The position numbers and the translations under genes are program-made. The notes under the pieces are model-generated. The model searched no databases. It saw nothing but the letters and a program-made list of their open reading frames with translations, and was not told the origin of the DNA. A stretch of 64,000 bases of DNA from Alnus glutinosa. Taxonomy: Eukaryota > Streptophyta > Magnoliopsida > Fagales > Betulaceae. The stretch spans positions 6,557,501 to 6,621,500 of the forward strand of contig NC_084888.1 of the NCBI RefSeq assembly GCF_958979055.1, read 5' to 3'. Each line of letters starts with the position of its first letter. Position 1 is the stretch's first letter. Shown in pieces: positions 11,812 to 23,237 of the stretch.

Positions 11812-11885
11812 TTTGAACCAATGTCTTCTAGTTGGAAGAGCTATGCCTTAACCGTTAGGCCAACTGCACACTTCATATTAGCCGA
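11812..11885 (-). mobile_element. tRNA-derived SINE head or tRNA remnant
   Basis: The minus strand reads TTGGCCTAACGGTTAAGGC, resembling an RNA polymerase III A box and D arm. Next come CTTCCAACTAGAAG, a small anticodon-arm-like hairpin, and GGTTCAAACTC, resembling a B box. The spacing is tRNA-like, but no acceptor stem closes it, so this is better read as the head of a plant SINE than as a working tRNA gene. Confidence 0.45.
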
Positions 11886-12651
11886 TGTGACTTTTAATAT
11901 CTTAACCGTTCGTTACAATTGAAAGGTTGTGACTCTTCATAAGTGCTCCTTCAAAATCTAAAAATAAGGAATTCCTCTTACAAATCTCTAAACTGAATTT
12001 CTCTCATTATTTTTTATCAAATACACAATTTCTTAGAAGAAACTCCTAACAATGAACCTCAAAATTGTTGTTTGCAGTTAGTGACTTTTGTATTATGGAG
12101 GTGACTTACTTGTAACTTATAGCCACAATCTCTATCGATTGGAGGCCACTATCACCTTAAAAATAATGTACACTTTTCTAATTTCTGTTTTGGCACAACT
12201 TCCTCAACAAGGATTTGATGAAAAAGGCCATGAATTTTAGATGGTTGCTTCCTGATTGACATATAGCATCTCTTTAATACCGAAAAATGAAGACTACTAA
12301 GATCTAATTTAACTTACAAAAGATGTAAAGCCACATAAAGTTCATAATCATTAATTTCTTCTTATATAGTGACTAGAGACGAAGAGTAAAATTCTCTTGA
12401 ATATTGGATAACCCCTATAAAACTACAAGTACGAAGTACCCCTCCAATTCTGTGACCTTTTAACAAGATATACTCGTATAACATGTAAGTACACTATAAC
12501 TTTAACTTCACAAGATGTTTGCATGCACCTTGGAAACTTGGCATGCAGACCAAAATTTTGATTACAGGAAAGCCCCCAACTACCGTGTGAAAATTAGCTA
12601 ATCAACGCGTCCCTATACACCGTTCAGGTAAAGCAGCCCAACCTCCCAGCC

Positions 12652-15600
12652 TTACTGTGCCTGAAGATTAATTCGAGCGTTGGTGCTGCTTGAGACAAGC
12701 CCTTCCATTTGCAATGCACCGTGCGGGGTTGACATCAAGTCAGATGAAGTTTGGGAAAATTGAGCAGACTGGATAGGTTGAAGCATGAATTGGTTAAAAG
12801 CAGCAGCATAAGTCTCACCTGTCAGGCTTCCCCTCATTCTGCCCGAGGGCTGCCAGCTCTGTGCTGATGCCAACGTTTCTGAGCTATTGGCTGGTAAGAC
12901 CGGATGTATTGTCTTACCCACACTCCCCGTCCACTCGCTAGTTGTCCTCAGCCGCTTCCCAGCCATCGAAAGAGGCAATGATGAGTCCTTCCTAGATTGT
13001 TGGAGTTGAACTTGCACAAATGGTGGTGTTCTTGACATCTGGGGCATTGGTTGAGAAGCAGCCCCGTGATAAGTTTGAGTGCTATCATCATTTTGCATGC
13101 CATGACCACTACCATGTCCTTGCTGAAATTGCACTACTGGTTGTACATGAAAAGATGGACGGACAATATTTTGTGACTGAGTCATAGCAGAATTTATCCT
13201 CGGGTGAGAAGCGCTAGATTGCAATAGGTTTTTATGCCCAGAGGAGGATCTAGAGGAGATGTGGTAAGCACCTGGACCTTGGGCAGGAAAGCTAGCAGCC
13301 TGTTGGACTGCTTGACCAGAAATGCAATGGTGCTTGTTAACATCCCAGTTCTGTGATGAAAATAAAAAAAGATGTCAAAGGAAAAAGAGTCTATATAAAT
13401 GAACACATCTTTCCTCTCTGATCAACTGATTTCCACATAGAATGCAAGGAAAGAAAGAGTCTCCTTAACAGTTCCATTTACACTAACCAAAACAACGTAT
13501 TTCCCTTTTAACTAAATCCCCTCTCTTTTTTCTTTTTTATTATTATTTTTTTATTTAATATGAATCCTTTTAACTAAATCCATATTGAAAGGGCTAGCCA
13601 AAGAAAAAAAAACATTTGAAAGAATAGAAACATCAAGCTATTAATTTGAAATGAAGAAAGCTATTTATACATGGATGTGCCAAGTTGACAGAGCAAAAGA
13701 AAGTCTGGCAGGCTACAAAACAAAGTAAAATCGAATCAAACCTGTGTCGAGGAATGATCTCGCATGGAAGGTGAAGCCATGTCTGAGAATGATAAAGAAT
13801 TCACAAGTGGCCTGAGTAATTGCTGACTGCTATCCATGCCCCCATGAAATGCATAATATCCATTCATATTGGGTACCATAAAAGGTGTGCTCTGATAATT
13901 AGCAGAAGAGTTACCGTTGGGCATCAATGAATTCAAAGGCATTTGTTCAAATGAACTCCTAAATGAAGCCTGGGCTTTGAGGCCCTGGGGTGCAGTTGAA
14001 GTTCGGCCAGCATTTATAGCTGTAGATGGCAACATCCCATTTTCATTTCTTGTAATCGATCTTGCAAAGCCAAACTGCTGTGACTGCAAGTTACTGGGAC
14101 CTAAAAGTTGGGTTTGCAGTAATGAGAGCGGTACAGTTTTCCCATTTACATACACTGATCCATTCAGTGCAGGAGAAACAGCATTTGTTAGGACAGGGGA
14201 AGGCATTGAATTGCAAGAAGAAAATTCAGAAATGGCAGCAGTTACATGGCCAGGCCTAAGTGTGCCATCTGGACATTGTGGAGCAGCAGAAACGGACAAT
14301 GGAATTCTTGAGCAGATATTTTCCTCTATTTGAGTAGAACCATTTTGGTCCACTATATCTGAATTCCTGACTTCTGTTTGCACAAGATTTCTTGAAACAG
14401 AAAAACATGGAGGATCATCCAGGAAATGTTGCTTGCCAGTACATTCAGATTCACGGATGGCATCGCTAGCATTGGCCCCTTTCATGGTATGATCAACAAC
14501 TTCAATTGGCACAATTGACAAACCATTGCACTCACGCTGCCGAGGTCTTTCTTGCTGACAACTTTTTGTCTCATAACCTGTTTGGTCAGTATGATCTTCA
14601 TTTTCCAAAATAGCCACCCAGGATCCATCTGCTGATATTATCACATCAACAACAGTCTCTGAAACCTCTCCCAAGATCTGAACAAGAAACAAGGGGTTCA
14701 CTTAAGTGGTGATATTGTTGGATGAAAACATTACATCCAAAACTACTTGCCTTAGCTATATCCTGATCAATGCGTATGTCTGGGTGGCAGATGGACTGGT
14801 TACAAAGAGGGCAACGCCATGATGGCCTTCTTGAGTTCATTTCCATGAAGTTCTCATAATCAAAGCACTGCATTTTGCCAAGAAAAAAAAGAAAAAACAG
14901 ATGATACAGAATTTAAACAAAGAAACAGAAGACCATTAACTATGAGAATATCTAAGGCACTAGCATCAATCAAGTCTGGCAATCTACGAAGGCATAGAGA
15001 AAAGGGATTTTTTTTTTCCCAAAGGTTGGACCTTTTGAGCAGTTGCACCAGTGTCCCCACACTAGCCACATGAATACACATGGGTGCTTTTGGACTTTGG
15101 AACAAGCAAAATTAGAATACTAAGCAAGTATAGAGCAAGAAAACAAGGAAGAATATGAACATTTCTTATTTGCATAAGGCCTCTAGCGCTCCAGTGCAAG
15201 CATGTGCATAATAATGAATAGGTATATAATGTTGTGTTTTCCATATGTTAGATATAACTCCAAAGTTCCTTAAGCATAAATGGAAAATTGTTGTTTGTTT
15301 ATTAGTAATGAGCCGATTGTCTTGCAGTGGCAGTTTGATGGAGAGGCTTGAATTAGTGCTTTATATCCTGTGATAGCAACAAAGAATTTGCAATTGAGAA
15401 GGATGCTTTGATTTTGACACATCAAAAGTTGAAATAGCAGGCTGATTTCTGGTAGACCATATAAAAGAAAGAGTCGGGTTCAGGGTATATCATTTTCAAC
15501 CTGATCCTAACTTAAAATCGAGCCAACAGTTGTAAAACATAAACTATTTCTGGCTGTATTCAAGCGCACCTCAGAAGAACAAGAAATTTCCTCTAATCTT

Positions 15601-17014
15601 TTACACATCACACTCTCACCTGATAATGCTTGCAGAGATGTCCTTTTACGGGAGTTTTAATACGTTTGTGGCTGTTAAAAATCAAAATAAAAACGAAATC
15701 ATTAAAGACAGCAACCGCAGAAGCCAATATTAATGCTAAATTCTTATGGTTTACCAAGGATAAAACACGTTGTTCAGAAAGAAATCATGAGAAAATAAAC
15801 CACATAGTCAGAAGCGCGCACATTTTTTCTTGAGAAAGAAATCATGAGAAAATAAACCACATAGTCAGAAGCGCGCACATTTTTTCTTGATCCTGGCAAT
15901 TGACATGATTTGTACAATTGTTTAAATTTTTTCTTTGATCTTAATTCATTGTCTTGTGGTTCATTGATACAGAAAATGAAGAGTACGAATAAGTATCAAT
16001 TCATAATATACGTTAACTTATCATCCAATCAATAATAAGGAACAGATATCCAGTGCCTTCTGTCTAGAAGGATATATTGCCCAACCAAGTAGTCCTTTTC
16101 TCAATGCCATTGCTCTGATATGCAATAAAAAGCAACTTCAACTAAATTCCACATAGCAGTATTAGAAGAAGGTTCTAGTTTATCCAGAACACAGGAGCAG
16201 TCTTATCTAAGTAATTATAAACTTTATGTTGACATAACAGATGACTCTTCAAATTGAACACCTAGCTGCTCAAATGGGATAACCAAACACTTAACCTTGA
16301 TATTTTTCTTAGGTCTAAGACACTAATCAAGCTCGTACAAGTCATTAACTATTCCAGCCTCTGTAAAATACAAACAAGAAGAAGAGGCGAAGAACAAATC
16401 CCACAGACCAGTATGAGTAGTTAGTAACAGCAAGAATAGTATAACAGTATACCTTATTGGGCAATTTAATGAAACACGTGATGGCCCCTCGATTATCTCA
16501 GAATCTGATATTTTCAATGTTAGTAATACAATGTCTTAGTTATGTGTCTAAACTTCCAAGAAAGAATGTAAAATATAGTAATTCTAAGCATCAGAAAACA
16601 AGATAACAAACAAGGATAGCGCTTTTTTTTTTCATTTGTCTTACTAGAATCAAGGGAAGCAACAACAGGCTGAACATAATGTTGAAGTGTTGGAATTTCA
16701 GAAGTTGATGACATCACACTCATGAAAGCTATAACAATGAGATAATCACCTATAAAATTTCAAAACTCACTGTATTAACAGAGGACATTGAAACAAACAG
16801 GTGTGCTTTAACAAAGGAAGCTTTTGGTTGGGCATACCGTTAAACTGCCCCACAGCTTGAAAAAGATTGATTCCATATTTGAGCATTGCAGTAATATTTG
16901 TTGGCAGCTGTGGTCCAGTGTCCTGATACAGGTATGGAAAACATGATAACATTACTAAATTTTACTGCATCAGGCTTTACACATTAAAACACCATGCTTT
17001 GAATATAAATAAAT

Positions 17015-17052
<38 letters not shown>

Positions 17053-19647
17053 TCCAAGTAGAACTAAACAAACCATGGAAACATTATTCCTTCCTCGTAC
17101 ACCTTTCCCATTGAATAGAAAGCTACAGAAGACGGACAAAAAAGAAAGAAAAGAAAAAAAAAAAAAAAAGGATTCTGATTAAGTTCATTCCTTGGATTAA
17201 AAAGGAGAAAATAAACCAAACCAAACCAAACATACTTTGCTTGAGGTGGAGTCACAATGCAAGAGGATGTGTCCATATTGTCCCTTTGAGCAACAAACAG
17301 ACCCTACATGAAAATAAAGAGAAAAATATGAAAGGAAGAGAGAGATCATAATGTTTAACAGAGCCAGCCCTTCTAAATATGCATCTTCTCCTAACCTAAA
17401 ACAAGCAAGTATTTATCTTCAAACCTGGCACAAGCCACTTGGAACTACCATCAGGCAAATTTGACCAGTAAGAAAAAAACTATGGCAAGTAATACATAAA
17501 CTAGACTATAGGACATACCAGAAAATCCTGCATATAAACTGTACAGATAAAGTAAAAATGAATAATAACTGGAAGCTACAGAATAAGGTAATAAGGTTAT
17601 AATGAATAGAGCAAGAGCAACGCATTGAATTAAATATGAAAAATTGGTAGAAAGTAGAGGTCAAGATGCCATCCTAATAAATGAAGATGAGTACCAATTA
17701 ACCCTGACTAGGGGTTGACCAGGCAAATACAAAAGGACAATGTTTGATTTAAATGACAAATATAATCATATACTTCACCGGTGAGCTATGCCAGTAAGTA
17801 AAGTGTATTGGACTCGATACTTATTATGGACAATACACTTAAGGACATGCTTACTATCTGTTTTTGCAAAGAAACCACCGTATTCTTCAAGATCTGGAAG
17901 TCAGAGACAATGGTCCTGTACCCAGCCTAGCAAAAAGATCAGATAAGTAAAATGTCAGAAATTTAAACTATAGAATGTGTGTTTGTGAAGTATGTGTAGC
18001 TAAATACACTAAACCTACCTTTTTTTTAATAAGTCACAATACCAATCTCATTGCTAAGTACACATGAAGTATACAAAAGGAACAACCTAACAAAAAAGAG
18101 CAACACGAAACCTACCTTGACCTCAAATGAAGCTAGTATGTGGCCCATCTTTATGGATGGATAGAATCTGACAGATATGAAAAGATAAAGAATATATTAA
18201 TAAGCTACTGAGACTTGAATTGGATAATAAACTCAGTTTCCGGAAGAAAGGTCATAATTTCCAAGTAACCTCTAACTAACTATTCAGGGGGGAAAAGCCT
18301 CTACTTGTTTCGGTATCTAGGTAAACCTAGAACTTCCATGTCCAATAGATGGGAAAAAAATAAACCCTTAATTTCAAATAATCATGTACATACAAGTTAG
18401 GAAGGAACTACAGCTTGTGTAAGTTGGCTTAACAACTGTTAATCAAGCTTCAACTACTATGTTCTATTCTAAAAGGTCCATAAATACTGGAAACATCTGT
18501 TACATGGATTCTGCCACAATGAGGAAGTCATTTACTTGGGAAAAAAATCAACAACACCCAATAAAGAAGACAAATAAAGTAGAATTGGATTTGATTTTAA
18601 TCCCCAAAAACTACAGATGTCTTGACAATAGTGGCCTTTAAGTAGAGCAGTGATAACACCAACTCAACAACACATTAACACTGTAAAGACTATTCAAGAA
18701 GAGCAAAGTATTGAGAAGTTTATACCTAGACATGATTTTTGAAATGCTGGGGAGAGCATCGCTTGGTTCAATGCAAAAATCCTCAGTATTACTGAAAATT
18801 TTACCTATCTAAGTATGCACAAAAACCTGGTGTAAGGGACAGGCATGAAAAATTAAAGCCAAAAAGAAAAGGGGAAAAGAACAAAAAAAAAAAAACCAAA
18901 TTTCCCAACCAGAAAGGAACAAAAACTTCAAAGATTAATTCTACTAACCTCCTTAGCCAATGTAAGAAGATCATCTGCATCTTTGTTTTGAAACCATCCA
19001 ATCATACAAGCATTCTATGTCAGACATCAACATATCGAACAAAATATTCGTTCAATATTCTTTGTAAATGAAGAATATATCTTCTAGGAATAATAAAATT
19101 AGAGAAGGCAATATATCTTTTGGAATGAACTTCACAGAGTAAACTTATTCAGATCCTCTCAAGCATGCTACCCTATTCCTGAACTAGGCTTCATAACATA
19201 TGTGCTTCAAAGATGGTTGTGCAGTCACTTAGGTCTTTCACATAACTATCCTAGCTGCCAGGTGGGTAAGGCAAGATCTTTAAATACATGGCTTGGCTCT
19301 TGACTCTAAGCAAATAGTAACCAATGGTGAAGCCACGTGGGGTATGGCAAATTATGAGAAGCCAAAGCCATTGCATCCCCAATCATAGCAAAAAACAAAT
19401 ATTTCAAAGAAAAAAATCTGGGCATTGTTTGGCAAAATTTTAGAAAACCGTTTTTGCTTTTCAAACGCTAAAAACTCTTATCAAACATGAGTTATCTAAA
19501 CGGGTTTTCAGATATGGCCCTACCAGTAAAACACTTTTCAAAACAAACTACAAAACTCTTTTTAGAAAGCAAAACATTTTTCACAAAACACTTCTCAAAA
19601 AATAACCGAACACATGCTCATTTTTTCATGTGTGGAGGCTGCCTTGT

Positions 19648-19679
<32 letters not shown>

Positions 19680-22600
19680 AAATAAAAAAGAAATTGAGGC
19701 TATCTATTTTTTTAGGAGCTGTCAGCCCAAGTGTGACTAGGGTTTAGTTCTCTAGTCTATTTAAACATATTTTTGTACTGTTGTCAGCACACTTTAAAGA
19801 ATAAAAAAAATTTGAACAGCTATTTTTCCCCCTCTGCCTTCTTCCTCTTCCCCGATCCCTTACTTCTTTTCCCTCTTTCCCCCTTTCCCCTTCTCACTTC
19901 AACTTTCTTCTTTGCTTCTACTGACCATATGGCATCATCAAGTCATTCATTCAGTCAACTGATTTTGAGAAGTGAGGTAGATGGTTCTCTTGTTCCCCTT
20001 AAAATGAACACAGTATGATGAAGATGTGACCGCCATTTTTTGTTTGGGAGGAGAGCCCACTCATGCTGAATGTGCAAGGGATAATACATTCGAACCCCAT
20101 TAAGGGCCCAACGAGGAACCTACTTCAAAGCCAAACCACTAATTTTATACTGTAACACAGTTTTCCATCCATTATCTGCAGCATCTTATTAGTTATGACA
20201 AACTATAAGCGGTCACCATCATGAACCTTGTTCCTCCACTTCATTCCCTTTCTTCAAATCTCAAGAAGCAATTTGATAATCCATTAGTAAACCTACCAAC
20301 AACTGAAGTGAGAAGACAATAATTCTAATAGCGACCGCTAAGTTCCAATGAAAACTAACATGTTTCCATTTTTGTTAAAAATTCTCTCTTAAAAGGGTAA
20401 AATAGTACAGTACATAAGCATTGGTGAATATATTGGTGCAGAAAGAGGAAGAGAGCAGCCTGTCTTCTTCTTGTCATTTCGAAGAAGTGGGAAGAAGTGG
20501 GACTCCCATGAACAAGGCCAAAGGAGACTGTCATGCCTGACAATTTGACAAGAGTGCACTATTGATTGTGTCCACTGCCCCCTTTTTTCTAAAGACCAGA
20601 AAAAGAAAATCACTGTTCTTCCAATTACATACAATAAAAGTGGACCTCTCATCCTTTCTAAGATTGATAAGAGGGTACAATTATTGTAATGCGAGTAGTG
20701 TATGTATATTTGTCAATTGTTGGCTAATCCAAGATGTTCTTCCTACTATTTTTAACCGTGAATTTCTGGAGCAACTCATGTTGCATGCTCAATAAATTAA
20801 TCATAAAAAAGTATCAAACATAATGAATTTCAAGGGTAACTCAACATTTCACTGAAGGAGAAAACAAGGAGCATATAACACATATTTCTCATAACTCCAC
20901 TTGGCAATGCACTATTTTAGCTTTTATGACAAAGCTAACAAACAGAAATTATTGAATAGCTATCAACAGTCAATTATCTGAAATCAATTCAAGATCCTTA
21001 CTTGTTACAAGCAACAATAGATTCAATCAAACGACTCAAGTGACTGAATACCTTGACAGAAATCATAAGTGCCATTACAGCTGCTTGAAGGGGAGAATTA
21101 TTTTGATGCTTATATACCTATGTGATGTAAAACGAAGTAGAGATATTAGTTGTTTCAGAATATAATTCAAGAACAAAATTTACAAACTGTTTTCTTATTC
21201 ACACAGTAAGATCTCAATGATTAATAAGAAAATAATTCCAAGAAGTAAGCAACTGTGCAAACTTTGAAGGGGTAAGTTTTTTATATGCAATCAAATATAG
21301 GAATCTTATATACCACTTTTAACTAGTCAACCAGAAGCATTAACATCAACATCACACGACAAGCATGCACATATAATATCTGTATTATGCATGTGATAAA
21401 TCGCAGGGGGGCGGATTAGATGGAAAAGGAAACATCTCAGTTTAATTGTAAATAAAATCAATGGTTCAAAGTACTGTGTTCAATTATCAGGCAAATTCAT
21501 GTGATTCCAGACAGATTGACACTATAGAGCCGGATTGATCTGATTCCTAAAAAGACCCACAACTTTGAATTATATTGTGAACCATGTAAAATAAGAAAAG
21601 ATTCATAACCATCATTGATCCTTTGCAGGTAAAGTTCTGAATTATATGGTGTCATTATGTGTATCAATTGTCGACAACAAATTTCAAAAACTCATTTTGG
21701 AGCATTTACGTCAAAATCTCATAATAGACTAAAATGCAAACAAAATATAGAAAGAGGTCCACATGTCAAGTTACCATCACACACCTGCACGAAAAGGAAA
21801 AGTTACCTGTTTAACCAATATAGGCAAATCCTGTGCTTTTAGTGGAACCTCGTTACTCGCAACTGCATAATCAATCGCTCTGTATATGTTAAAGCAATAA
21901 CTTGTCAAGCAAGTTAGAACAAAACCAGTGTTTATAAACACAAATTGAGACAATTAGGAGTAAGTAGAGAGTGTTAAAATACAATGACATAACTGTTAGA
22001 ACATTAATTAAATGATTAAATCAATAATTTCTTATCAGCTTAAGCTTTTGAGATAGATGGTAATTTAATATCGTATCAGAGCAAAGATCTTGAGTTCAAA
22101 CCTTATCAACATCATTCACCTCCCATTTTAATTAAATATTCCATGTGTTGGACTTCACTTATTAGAAAGAGTATGAATCCACACATGAAGAGAGTGTTAG
22201 AACAATAATTAAATAATAAAATCAACAATTTCCTATCAATTTATACTTTTAGGATAAGTGGTGATTTAACAATAACCAAAATGAAACCTAAAAGTGATAT
22301 ACTAAATCAAAACCAAAGTTCAAATGCAAGTACTATTTGAGAGAGATAGAATTAATAATACCCTCGACCCTGTTTCTAGTCAAGGTGCCAAAATTCCTTG
22401 AGTTGCAACCTTTTCTTTGTTACAGACACAGGCACTAACCCACAGTTTTGCAGAAAACTTGACAATTCTCAATTTAATCGTAAAATTCTCGATCAGAAGA
22501 TACGCTCAATATATAAATGTTTGCTGACATGTTTCTGCCCTGAATATCAGTCCTTAATTTTTCCACATGCATATCAAGGCATACTTTCAAGATGAACTCC

Positions 22601-23237
22601 TGAAGTTTGATCTATATGGCTCCTAATCAAGAACTATATCACGAAGTTGGCACTACTGCCACTACACTGCAATGGTATTCACCACATTTTGTTATCTAGA
22701 GTTTAATACCTCTCATAACTCGTCAGCTTCAACTCCATACTACTCACGCTTCCAGTTCCAAATGATAACCCATAATAAATACCAACCCCAGTTACCATTC
22801 TAGGCCATTAGCACTTTAACGATTCCAATAACACAAGTTCAACAATCATACCCATTTCCCCCCCCCCCCAAAAAAAAAGTGTATGACATATAACTTGAAA
22901 CTTCAAAATCAAAAAAAAAAATTAAAAAATAAAGAAAGAATCATTAAGACATTAACCAACAGCGAAGGAGCTCAGAAATCTTATTCAAACAGGAAAAATA
23001 GAGAAGGCCCATAACGTGGTTTTGGGCTTTGAATGTAAAAGATAAAAGGTGAGGAAGAGACTTGGCCAGGGAGAAACAAATATCGGAGAACGCAGAGGGA
23101 TCACTGAGATGGCCGGACCGAATGTGCATGGCGAGTAAGCCCGCTAGCCTACCCACCAAAACCGACGCCGTCGAGCACTGCTCGCTTGGGCCACCACCAA
23201 GTGATGCACCGACGGGCCCCTTCGTATGGCTTTGCAT
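12652..23237 (-). CDS. PIAL2: PIAL-type SP-RING SUMO E3/E4 ligase, 16 exons
   Basis: Exons, 5' to 3': 23237-23062, 21879-21807, 21117-21052, 19014-18949, 18808-18726, 18167-18116, 17926-17855, 17303-17236, 17122-17074, 16922-16838, 16749-16645, 16504-16453, 15671-15620, 14867-14751, 14677-13742 and 13350-12652. All phases agree, giving 916 residues. The N-terminal half contains MDTGPQLPTNITAMLKYGIN and EGPSRVSLNCPI. The SP-RING (about residues 312-372) has zinc ligands in GHLCKHYQCFD and WRCPLCNQ. The C-terminal 540 residues, in two large exons, are Ser/Gln-rich and look disordered, with a possible SUMO-interacting motif VVDVII at the start of exon 15. By family knowledge PIAL proteins build SUMO chains in the nucleus. 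Exon 14 ends AAG|GCAAGT, a GC-AG intron. The exon 1 donor (AA|GTCTCT) is weak. The start is the ATG at 23237; an upstream in-frame GTG is not used. Confidence 0.9.
15776..15889. repeat. Perfect 57-bp tandem duplication in a PIAL intron
   Basis: Units 15776-15832 and 15833-15889 are identical by eye, including the internal GAAGCGCGCACATTTTTTC. It lies in the intron between exons 12 and 13. The absence of mismatches implies a recent event, or an assembly artefact. Confidence 0.85.
17018..17049. repeat. (AT)n microsatellite
   Basis: A TA dinucleotide run in the PIAL intron immediately downstream of exon 9, about 25 bp from the donor site. Confidence 0.85.
19421..19620. mobile_element. Possible MITE in PIAL intron 3
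   Basis: Left GGGCATTGTTTGGCAAAA and right CCGAACACATGCTC (as read on +) are imperfect inverted ends around about 200 bp of TTTTCAAA-rich sequence. No target duplication was confirmed. Confidence 0.3.
19648..19673. repeat. (CA)n microsatellite
   Basis: A CA run in intron 3 of the PIAL gene, flanked by TATATA. Confidence 0.85.
21994..22271 (+). mobile_element. Complete 278-bp SMART/TRIM LTR retrotransposon in PIAL intron 1
   Basis: Two 77-bp LTRs, 21994-22070 and 22195-22271, start TGTTAGAACA and end TTTAA(T/C)A. They align without gaps with about 15 differences. Immediately inside the first LTR is TCGTATCAGAGC (22071-22082), one base from the tRNA-iMet primer site. A purine-rich ACATGAAGAGAG precedes the second LTR. 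A perfect 5-bp target duplication ATAAC flanks it (21989-21993 and 22272-22276). The 124-bp interior encodes nothing, so the element must have depended on enzymes supplied in trans. It is antisense to the host gene. Confidence 0.9.

Larger units (their letters stand above)
9075..12651. other. Repeat-rich region between the WRKY and PIAL genes
   Basis: The two genes converge here. The stretch holds a tandem TRIM complex (9425-10020) with a nested hAT-like element, an ATT microsatellite near 10301-10330, a Copia RNase H remnant (10445-10935) and a SINE-like head (11812-11885). From 10940 to 12600 it is otherwise AT-rich and without a gene-like frame. Confidence 0.6.

Noticed and set aside
11812-11885. 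Functional tRNA gene
   Set aside because: Box A- and B-like motifs are present but no acceptor stem pairs, so it is recorded as SINE-like instead.
13917-14333. 138-codon open frame on +, opposite PIAL exon 15
   Set aside because: Shadow of the long minus-strand coding exon; the minus strand fits the gene model in phase.
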